Part shown: positions 58,091-64,000 of the stretch, in pieces
Numbering within the stretch: position 1 is the stretch's first letter
Layout: every line of letters starts with the position of its first letter
Assembly: GCF_016741785.1 (NCBI RefSeq)
Contig: NZ_JAERRL010000001.1
Location: forward strand, 124,001 to 188,000
From: Streptomyces sp. 7-21
Lineage (GTDB): Bacteria; Actinomycetota; Actinomycetes; Streptomycetales; Streptomycetaceae
Direction of reading: 5' to 3'
DNA: 64,000 nucleotides
Translations under genes and position numbers: made by a program
Notes under the pieces: generated by a model
What the model was told of the DNA's origin: nothing
The model's database searches: none
What the model saw: the letters and a program-made list of their open reading frames with translations, nothing else

Positions 58091-58921
58091 ATGCCCGAGG
58101 GAGACACCGTCCGGCAGGCCGCCGGCCGGCTGCACGCCGCACTGGCCGGACGCGTGCTCACCCGCTGCGACCTGCGGGTGCCGCGTCTGGCAACGGCCGA
58201 CCTGCGCGGCCGCGCCGTCCTGGACGTCACCCCGCGCGGCAAGCACCTGCTGACCCGGATCGACGGCGGGCTCACCCTCCACTCCCACCTGCGCATGGAG
58301 GGCGCCTGGCGCGTCTACGCCCCCGGGGAGCGGTGGCGCGGCGGCCCCGGCCACCAGATCCGCGCCATCCTCGGCACCGCGGAGAACACCGCCGTCGGCT
58401 ACCGGCTGCCCGTGCTGAACCTGGTGCGCACCGCCGAGGAACCGAGGCTGGTCGGCCACCTCGGACCCGACCTGCTCGGCCCCGACTGGGACCCCGCCGA
58501 GGCGCTGCGCCGCCTCACCGCCGACCCCGGCCGCGCCCTCGGCGCCGCCCTGCTCGACCAGCGGACGATGGCCGGGATCGGCAACGTGTACATGGCCGAG
58601 CTGTGCTTCCTCGCCCGGGTCACGCCCTGGACACCCGTCGGCGGCCTTGCCGGGCCCGGGGAGCTGGTCGCCACCGCCAAGCGGCTGCTGGAGGCCAACC
58701 GCGACCGTCCCGCGCGGACCACCACCGCCCCCGCCGAGCAGGCCCGCACCCGCCAGCGGCTGTACGTGTACGGGCGGGCGCGGCGCCCGTGCCTGGTGTG
58801 CGGCACACCGGTGCGGCTGGCCGAGGACAGCTTCGGCGCGCCCGGCCGGCCGCGCCCGGTCTACTGGTGCCCCCGCTGCCAGGACGGCCCGGTGCCCGCG
58901 GCGGCCCGGACCGGGAGCTGA
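58091..58921 (+). CDS. nei: Fpg/Nei-type DNA glycosylase
   Basis: 276 aa, ATG at 58091. Starts MPEGDTVRQAA, so the catalytic Pro2 and Glu3 are present as in Nei. H2TH region ALLDQRTMAGIGNVYMAELC; C-terminal zinc finger CLVCGTPVRLAEDSFG ... YWCPRCQ with four Cys. Bifunctional glycosylase/AP lyase that excises oxidised pyrimidines. Actinobacteria carry several Nei paralogues, so numbering is not assigned. Unrelated to the neighbours in function. Confidence 0.92.
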   Translation: MPEGDTVRQAAGRLHAALAGRVLTRCDLRVPRLATADLRGRAVLDVTPRGKHLLTRIDGGLTLHSHLRMEGAWRVYAPGERWRGGPGHQIRAILGTAENTAVGYRLPVLNLVRTAEEPRLVGHLGPDLLGPDWDPAEALRRLTADPGRALGAALLDQRTMAGIGNVYMAELCFLARVTPWTPVGGLAGPGELVATAKRLLEANRDRPARTTTAPAEQARTRQRLYVYGRARRPCLVCGTPVRLAEDSFGAPGRPRPVYWCPRCQDGPVPAAARTGS

Positions 58922-58967
58922 CCGCCCGCCCGACTTTGCCCGCCAGGCGTCCTAGATCTCACGGAAA

Positions 58968-58977
58968 CTTTGCAAAG
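58968..58977. promoter_or_regulatory. CTTTGCAAAG palindrome, possible operator
   Basis: 10-bp perfect palindrome in the 165-bp region upstream of the ThuA gene, set in an AT-richer patch. Size and position suit a LacI-type sugar regulator, but none is encoded nearby. Confidence 0.35.
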
Positions 58978-59086
58978 GGGGTTCCCTCGCCGGAGAAAGT
59001 GGTTACGGTCCTGCGTGGACATCCCACCCCGTCCACACCCAGGCCACCCGCCCGCGAGGGCCGGCCGGAAGGAGAGTGACCCCCGC

Positions 59087-60460
59087 ATGCGGTCCCCCCA
59101 TGACCGACGCCGTAACCAACGCCGCCACCGGATGCTCGCGGCCTGGGCCGCCTGCGGCCTGATCTGTGCCGCCGCCCTGCCCACCGCGTCCGCCGCGGAC
59201 CGCCACCACCCCCACCACCCGGACACCGACTTCGACGTGCTGGTCTTCTCCAAGACCGCCGGCTTCCGCCACGACTCCATCGAGGAGGGCGTCGCCGCCC
59301 TCACCCAGCTCGGTGAGGAGAACGGCTTCACCGTCACCGCCACGGAGAACTCCGCCGCGTTCAACCGGCACAACCTCGCCCGCTACGAGGCCGTCGTCTT
59401 CCTGTCCACCACCGGGGACGTCCTCAACCCCGGCCAGCAGCGCGCGTTCGAGCACTACATCGCGCACGGCGGCGGCTACGTCGGCATCCACGCCGCCTCC
59501 GACACCGAGTACGACTGGCCCTGGTACGGCGGCCTGGTCGGCGCGTACTTCGACTCCCACCCCGAGATCCAGCAGGCCGACATCCTCGTCGAGGACCACG
59601 CCCACGACGCCACCGCGCACCTGCCGGACACCTGGACGCGCACCGACGAGTGGTACAACTACCGGGACAACCCCCGCACCGAGACCCACGTGCTGGCGTC
59701 CCTGGACGAGTCCAGCTACTCCGGCGGCACCATGGACGGCGACCACCCCATCTCCTGGTGCCACGAGTACGACGGCGGCCGGTCGTTCTACACCGGGCTC
59801 GGGCACACCGAAGAGTCCTTCCACGAACCCGAGTTCATGCGCCACGTACTGGGCGGCATCCGCTACGCCGCGGGCCAGGTGCAGGCCGACTGCCGCCCCG
59901 AGGAGGGGTACACGCCGCTGTTCGACGGCACCTCGACCGAGGGCTGGACCCAGGCCGGGCCCGGCTCGTTCGTCCTCGGCGAGGACGGCACCCTCACCAG
60001 CGAGGGCGGCATGGGCCTGCTGTGGTACGAGGCCGAGTCCTTCAGGTCCTACTCGCTGAAGCTGGACTGGCGCATGGAAGGCGACGACAACTCCGGTGTG
60101 TTCGTTGGCTTCCCGCCCTCTGACGACCCGTGGTCGGCCGTGGACAACGGCTACGAGATCCAGATCGACGCCACCGACGCCGACGACCGCACCACCGGCT
60201 CCGTCTACGGCTTCCAGTCCGCCGACCTCGAGGCCCGCGACGCCGCGCTCAACCCGCCCGGCCAGTGGAACACCTACGAGATCCGCGTCGAGGGCGAGCG
60301 CCTGCGCGTCTACCTCAACGGCACGCTCATCAACGACTTCACCAACACCGACCCGGCCCGCAGCCTGACCGACGGGCACATCGGCATCCAGAACCACAGC
60401 GACGACGACACCGTGTCGTTCCGCGACATCCGCATCAAGGAACTGCCCGCCCAGGGCTGA
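59087..60460 (+). CDS. secreted ThuA plus DUF1080 (3-keto-glycoside hydrolase-like) protein
   Basis: 457 aa, ATG at 59087 with GAAGGAG upstream; a second Met lies 15 codons in. Signal peptide MLAAWAACGLICAAALPTAS. ThuA domain (about 40-270): DVLVFSKTAGFRHDSIEEGV, HGGGYVGIHAASDTEYDWPW, SWCHEYDGGRSFYTGLGHTE. DUF1080 domain (about 285-455): YTPLFDGTSTEGWTQAG, GMGLLWYEAESFRSYSLKLD, GHIGIQNHSDDDTVSFRDIR. Both domains occur in enzymes handling trehalose-like and 3-keto sugars, acting outside the cell. Confidence 0.9.
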   Translation: MRSPHDRRRNQRRHRMLAAWAACGLICAAALPTASAADRHHPHHPDTDFDVLVFSKTAGFRHDSIEEGVAALTQLGEENGFTVTATENSAAFNRHNLARYEAVVFLSTTGDVLNPGQQRAFEHYIAHGGGYVGIHAASDTEYDWPWYGGLVGAYFDSHPEIQQADILVEDHAHDATAHLPDTWTRTDEWYNYRDNPRTETHVLASLDESSYSGGTMDGDHPISWCHEYDGGRSFYTGLGHTEESFHEPEFMRHVLGGIRYAAGQVQADCRPEEGYTPLFDGTSTEGWTQAGPGSFVLGEDGTLTSEGGMGLLWYEAESFRSYSLKLDWRMEGDDNSGVFVGFPPSDDPWSAVDNGYEIQIDATDADDRTTGSVYGFQSADLEARDAALNPPGQWNTYEIRVEGERLRVYLNGTLINDFTNTDPARSLTDGHIGIQNHSDDDTVSFRDIRIKELPAQG

Positions 60461-60478
60461 CACCCCACCGCCGGCCCC

Positions 60479-60522
60479 GGCAGGGCCCCGGCCCCGCGCC
60501 CCGCGCGCGCCGGGGCCCTGCC
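60479..60522. terminator. strong bidirectional hairpin
   Basis: 14-bp perfect stem GGCAGGGCCCCGGC / GCCGGGGCCCTGCC with a 16-nt loop, between convergent genes. Confidence 0.75.
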
Positions 60523-60541
60523 CGCATCCGGCGGCACGCCG

Positions 60542-61309
60542 CTACGGCACGGGCAGCGGCACGCCCGTCAGCTCCGCGCAGGCCGCGAGCAGCTGGTCCT
60601 GCACCGTGGTGTCCGAGGCCGCCGGATGCGCCGCGACGGGCCGGCGGCGCGCGAAGAACCGCCCCGACACCCGCGCCGCCGGGTCGTCGCTGACGGCCAG
60701 CCACGCCGGGGTGTCCGCCCCCTCCGCGGCGTCCGCCGGCGCCCCCGGGCCGCCCATCCGCGTGCTGACCCAGCCCGGGTCCACGGCGTTGACCAGCGTG
60801 CCGCGCCACCGCCGGGCGACCGCGAACGCCAGCGCCACGCCGTACAGCGTGGAGTCGGCGTACGCCTGCGCGGCGCTCCACTCCCGCACCTCGTACTGGA
60901 GGTCGTCCAGCACCGGCTCGCCCGCCGCCTGGAGCCCGGACGACAGGTACACCAGCCGCGCGGGCCGGGGCATCAGCGCCGTCAGCAGATAGGGGGAGAC
61001 CACGTTCACGTGGAAGAGGCGCTCGATGCCGTCCCCGGTGGCCTGCCGGTGCGGGCCGCCGCTGATCCCGGCGTTGTGCACCACCGCGTCGAAGGCGCCC
61101 GCCGACTCGCCCAGCGCCCGCGTCGACGCCAGCGACGCCAGGTCACCGACGAGCACCCCGTCCGCCCCCGGCACCGCGGCCTCCGCCTGCCGCGCCCGCT
61201 CCGCGTTCCGCGCGTGCAGCACCACCCGGTGCCCGGCCCGCACCAGGGCCGCCGCCGTGGCCCGCCCGATGCCGTCGGCCGACCCCGTGAGGAACACGCT
61301 CATCGCCAT
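60542..61309 (-). CDS. SDR family protein with altered catalytic site
   Basis: 255 aa, ATG at 61309 with GGAGGTGA 7 nt upstream. Cofactor motif LTGSADGIGRATAAALVRAG, AVVHNAGISGG (NAG), LVYLSSGLQAAGE (Ser), LVNAVDPGWVSTRMGG. At the active site it reads AYADSTLYGVALAF where relatives have Y-x-x-x-K: the Tyr is present but the Lys is Thr. Without the Lys, classical proton transfer should be impaired, so it may be inactive or non-catalytic. Confidence 0.85.
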   Translation of the reverse strand: MAMSVFLTGSADGIGRATAAALVRAGHRVVLHARNAERARQAEAAVPGADGVLVGDLASLASTRALGESAGAFDAVVHNAGISGGPHRQATGDGIERLFHVNVVSPYLLTALMPRPARLVYLSSGLQAAGEPVLDDLQYEVREWSAAQAYADSTLYGVALAFAVARRWRGTLVNAVDPGWVSTRMGGPGAPADAAEGADTPAWLAVSDDPAARVSGRFFARRRPVAAHPAASDTTVQDQLLAACAELTGVPLPVP

Positions 61310-61387
61310 GGCGGCCTCACCTCCGGATCACCGCTGCCCGCCGCGCCCGCCACTGTAGGCGCGCGCAGCCGGGCAGGTGACCGGCGG

Positions 61388-61921
61388 TCAGGCCGTGTCC
61401 CGGCCGATCAGGGACGCGTAGACGCGCGGGTCGGCGTCCTCGTAGCCGCGCAGCCCGAACCGCAGCGACCAGTCGCCCGCCTCGACGCGCACGAACTCCC
61501 CGACCGTCGCCGCCGTGCAGCCGGCCACGGCGCTGAAGTCGTCCCGCGCCAGCTCGTCGTAGCCCTCCGCGAACCGGACCAGGGTGCCCGGAACGTCGCC
61601 GAACGTCTTGCGGCCCGCCCGCTGCTGGATGGTGACCCCGATGACCACGCGGCCGTACTCCGGTGCCAGGCGGTCGAGTTCGAAGACCATCACCTCGTCG
61701 TAGCCGAAGCCCTGGCCGGTGCGGCTGTCGCGGTTGAGCGTGATCGTGCCGTCGGGGGAACGGCTGTCGAAGTGCACCAGATAGGCGGGCTTGCCGGTGG
61801 GATCCGCCGCGCGGAACGTCGCGGCGATGAGATCCAGGTCGTGGTCGGGTTCACCCAGCGGGCTGGGATCCCACTTCAGCCCGACCTCGGCCTTGCTGAT
61901 TCCTTTGCTGGGACCGCTCAC
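61388..61921 (-). CDS. TerD-family protein
   Basis: 177 aa, GTG at 61921 after GGAGGGAAACC. VGLKWDPSPLGEPDHDLDLI with Ca2+-binding Asp cluster, AYLVHFDSRSPDGTITLNRD, and the second cluster FGYDEVMVFELDRLAPEYGR. TerD-type proteins bind calcium and occur in tellurite- or stress-response operons. Streptomycetes carry many copies, so the specific role is open. Confidence 0.92.
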   Translation of the reverse strand: MSGPSKGISKAEVGLKWDPSPLGEPDHDLDLIAATFRAADPTGKPAYLVHFDSRSPDGTITLNRDSRTGQGFGYDEVMVFELDRLAPEYGRVVIGVTIQQRAGRKTFGDVPGTLVRFAEGYDELARDDFSAVAGCTAATVGEFVRVEAGDWSLRFGLRGYEDADPRVYASLIGRDTA

Positions 61922-62292
61922 GGTGGTTTCCCTCCGCCCCGCGCCGCTGACGATACGTCCATGGTGCCACGCAGCGCGCCGTCACCGCTGCCCCGCCGGC
62001 CCCCGCACCCCCACCGCCGGCGGCGATGTACAGGTTTTCTCAAGGGTTTCGTCCCCCTTGGCGGGCATGCCCCTCGCGGGACGGCTCCCACCTGCCTCCG
62101 ACCGGGGCCGGCAGCCGTCCGCCCGCAGCGCCCGCCGGTCCCGTGGGCCGCCCTGACGGCGCTGCTGCGCCAGCCCGGCGTCCCCGGGCGGGAGCCCTCC
62201 GCCCCCGACCGCGGCGGAGGCGGCGGCCCTGTGGCGGACCGTCCTGAGCCGGTGCCGCCGGGTGAAACGGATGTGCGCCGTACACTCACGCC
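61922..62292. other. 371-bp divergent intergenic region
   Basis: Between the TerD and kinase genes. It holds the TerD ribosome-binding site and a TATCGT-like -10 on the minus strand at about 61950, and the kinase -10 box at 62281. A 28-codon minus-strand frame (61982-62068) begins MPAKGDETLEKTCTSPP, but nothing else supports it as a gene. No repeats or RNA structure were recognised. Confidence 0.5.
62281..62286 (+). promoter_or_regulatory. TACACT -10 box, leaderless pattern
   Basis: TACACT ends 6 nt before the GTG at 62293 (9 nt before the ATG at 62296). No ribosome-binding site is present. Confidence 0.5.
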
Positions 62293-63174
62293 GTGATGTC
62301 GCCACGTATGCCCGCTGCCGAGGTCAGCGTGTCCGCCGGGGTGGTGCGGGAGCTGCTGGCCGCGCAGCACCCCGATCTGGCGTCCGCGCCGGTCGAGGTC
62401 ATGACCAACGGCTGGGACAACCTGGTGTGCCGGCTCGGCGAGGAGCTGCTGGTCCGGCTGCCCCGGCGGGCCCTGGCCGCCCGGCTGGTGCGGAACGAGC
62501 AGCAATGGCTGCCCATCCTCGCGCCGCGCCTGCCGCTGCCGGTGCCGGCGCCGGTGCGGACCGGGAAGCCGGGCAGCGGCTACCCGTGGGCGTGGAGCGT
62601 GGTGCCGTACTTCCCGGGCGAGACCGCCGCGCACCGCGCCCCCGGTGACGCGCGGGCGGCGGCCGAGACGCTGGGGGCCTTCCTCGCGGCGCTGCACCGG
62701 CCCGCGCCGCCGGACGCCCCGGTCAACGAGTACCGCGGCGTCCCGCTCGCCCGGCGGGCCGACCGGGTCGCCGGGCAACTGGCCCAGCTGGACGGGCGGC
62801 CGGAGCGCGAGGCGGCCGCACGGGTGTGGCGGGAGGCCGTCGCGGCGCCCGGGTGGGACGGGCCGCCGCTGTGGCTGCACGGAGACCTGCACCCGGCCAA
62901 CATCCTGGTCAGCCAGGACCGGATCAGCGCCGTCATCGACTTCGGCGACCTCACCTCCGGCGACCCCGCCTCCGACCTGTGCGTGGCGTGGATGCTGTTC
63001 CCGCCCCGGGAGCGCGCCGTCTTCCGCCAGGCGTACGGCGGGGCGGACGACGCCACGTGGGCCCGGGCGCGCGGCTGGGCGCTGGCGCTGGCGCTCGTGC
63101 TGATGACGCGCTCGGCCGACAACCCGCTCATGGCCGGCATCGGGGAACGGACCTTCGCCGCGGTGCTGGCGTGA
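62293..63174 (+). CDS. aminoglycoside-phosphotransferase-family kinase
   Basis: 293 aa, GTG at 62293 or ATG 62296. Kinase-like fold: NGWDNLVCRLGEELLVRLPR (nucleotide-binding lobe), catalytic loop LWLHGDLHPANILV (HGDxxxxN), and metal-binding Asp in ISAVIDFGDLTSGDPASDLC. This is the APH/choline-kinase superfamily; the natural substrate is not known and resistance cannot be assumed. Confidence 0.9.
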   Translation: MMSPRMPAAEVSVSAGVVRELLAAQHPDLASAPVEVMTNGWDNLVCRLGEELLVRLPRRALAARLVRNEQQWLPILAPRLPLPVPAPVRTGKPGSGYPWAWSVVPYFPGETAAHRAPGDARAAAETLGAFLAALHRPAPPDAPVNEYRGVPLARRADRVAGQLAQLDGRPEREAAARVWREAVAAPGWDGPPLWLHGDLHPANILVSQDRISAVIDFGDLTSGDPASDLCVAWMLFPPRERAVFRQAYGGADDATWARARGWALALALVLMTRSADNPLMAGIGERTFAAVLA

Positions 63175-63356
63175 CCGGGGCGGCGCCCCCCCGGTTGCCG
63201 TCCGGCCTCACACACACGGCGGAAGGCCCCGCGCTCGATTCGCCGCCGGCGAGGTGCGCGGCCCGTCCCCCTAGGGAGAGGCCACGGCTGTCCCGGAACC
63301 GTTCCAGGTGTGCTACGTACGCCCACGGGATGACGACTGACCCCCCGGTCATCTCA

Positions 63357-63362
63357 TAGGCT
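63357..63362 (+). promoter_or_regulatory. TAGGCT -10 box, leaderless pattern
   Basis: TAGGCT ends 6 nt before the ATG at 63369 with no ribosome-binding site. Confidence 0.45.
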
Positions 63363-63368
63363 CGGCGT

Positions 63369-64000
63369 ATGGACCACGTGATCATCGAGGCCGTCGAGGA
63401 GTTCATTTCGACTCCTTGGGTCTACCTCGCGCTCCTGGCCATCACCAAGCTCGATGGCTTCTTCCCCGTGGTCCCCAGTGAAACCCTCGTGATCACGCTC
63501 GGGGTCTTCGCGGCCTCGCACTCCGAGCCCAATCTCTTCCTCATCATCCTCATCGCCGCCATCGGCGCCTTCGCCGGCGACCACATCTCCTATCTGATCG
63601 GCTACAAGGCCGGACCCCGGGTGATGTCGAGGTTCAAGGAGGGCAGCCGTGCCCGCAAGGCGTACGACCGGGTCGGCGTCATGCTGAAGAAGCGCGGCGG
63701 CCTGGTGCTGATCACCGCCCGGTACATCCCCGGCGGCAGGACGGCGGCCACGCTGACCACCGGCGCCACCCGGTACCCGCTGCGCCGTTTCTCCGCCTAC
63801 GACGCGGTCGCCGCCCTCAGCTGGGCGACGTACTCGGCGCTGATCGGCTACATCGGCGGCGCCACCTTTGAGGAGAACCCGCTGCTCGGCCTCGCCATGG
63901 GCCTGGGCCTGGCGGCGACCATCACGGGCGTGCACGAGGGCGTGCGCGTGGTGTACGAGCGCCGCAAGCGGCGCAGGGAACGCGCCGCGTCCGCCTCCGG
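63369..64000 (+). CDS. DedA-family membrane protein, 3' end beyond window
   Basis: At least 210 residues; the frame is still open at the window edge. DedA/VTT signatures: FFPVVPSETLVITLGVFAAS, AGDHISYLIGYKAGPRVM, LVLITARYIPGGRTAATLTT (the conserved R-x-x-PGGR) and SWATYSALIGYIGG. Members are lipid scramblases/flippases, e.g. for undecaprenyl phosphate. Probably complete except for a short basic tail (YERRKRRRERAA). Confidence 0.92.
   Translation, partial: MDHVIIEAVEEFISTPWVYLALLAITKLDGFFPVVPSETLVITLGVFAASHSEPNLFLIILIAAIGAFAGDHISYLIGYKAGPRVMSRFKEGSRARKAYDRVGVMLKKRGGLVLITARYIPGGRTAATLTTGATRYPLRRFSAYDAVAALSWATYSALIGYIGGATFEENPLLGLAMGLGLAATITGVHEGVRVVYERRKRRRERAASAS

Noticed and set aside
61982-62068. 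28-codon frame between the TerD and kinase genes
   Set aside because: No convincing ribosome-binding site, hydrophobic segment or known motif; kept only as a note on the intergenic region.
62293-63174. Antibiotic resistance gene
   Set aside because: The fold is APH-like, but this superfamily has many metabolic kinases and nothing here ties it to a drug.

Overview
This window looks like chromosome from a Streptomyces or close relative. GC is very high, GTG starts are common, and genes are packed with ATGA/GTGA overlaps. Typical actinomycete families are present: an F420-dependent LLM oxidoreductase, DUF5753/DUF397 genes, a SigB-family sigma factor, TerD, an ECF sigma factor with a CU044_5270 partner, and a CmcH/NodU-type carbamoyltransferase. 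No rRNA, tRNA, CRISPR array or transposase was seen.

Layout. 1-1.9 kb: 3' end of an Mnh/Mrp Na+/H+ antiporter operon (mnhD-G). 2.0-4.3 kb: a stress cassette (unknown membrane protein, DUF1469 holin-like, DUF3618, YihY). 4.4-18.6 kb: a large envelope-glycan cluster with heptose genes (gmhA, hldE, gmhB-like), two GT9 heptosyltransferase-like enzymes, several other glycosyltransferases, a pyruvyl-transferase-like protein, a carbamoyltransferase and a UDP-glucuronate-decarboxylase-like epimerase. Its minus-strand operon starts at a perfect SigB-type promoter, back to back with a second one for the plus-strand oxidoreductase genes (18.8-21.8 kb). 22.0 kb: a frameshifted secreted peptidoglycan-binding-like gene.

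22.4-32.1 kb is the most distinctive part. A minus-strand operon carries an SseB-like gene, a small WXG100-like protein, a 1565-residue T7SS-type DUF6531/RHS polymorphic toxin ending in a colicin-D-like tRNase domain, and four tandem immunity paralogues of about 270 aa. The immunity C-termini look like colicin D immunity protein. Between immunity copies lie a truncated fifth immunity gene and the last 19 codons of a second toxin, so the locus records duplication and loss of toxin-immunity modules. The toxin tip and the immunity genes are far more AT-rich than the rest of the window, with the switch at the RHS/toxin-tip junction.

32.2-64 kb is mostly housekeeping and accessory metabolism: quinone oxidoreductase, secreted GH5, VOC proteins, ECF sigma with partner, a decayed DUF5753 gene with an intact DUF397 gene, MFS exporter, secreted serine hydrolase, membrane molybdopterin oxidoreductase, D-cysteine desulfhydrase/ACC deaminase-like enzyme, MoxR-VWA pair, atypical P450, SigB-type sigma factor, DUF2267 protein, epimerase/FAD-oxidoreductase/SRPBCC operon, stand-alone ctaD, aldo/keto reductase, ATP-dependent DNA ligase, Nei glycosylase, secreted ThuA/DUF1080 protein, an SDR lacking its catalytic Lys, TerD, an aminoglycoside-phosphotransferase-like kinase and a DedA protein cut by the window end. 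Several of these genes have TAnnnT -10 boxes 6-8 nt before the start codon, suggesting leaderless transcripts.
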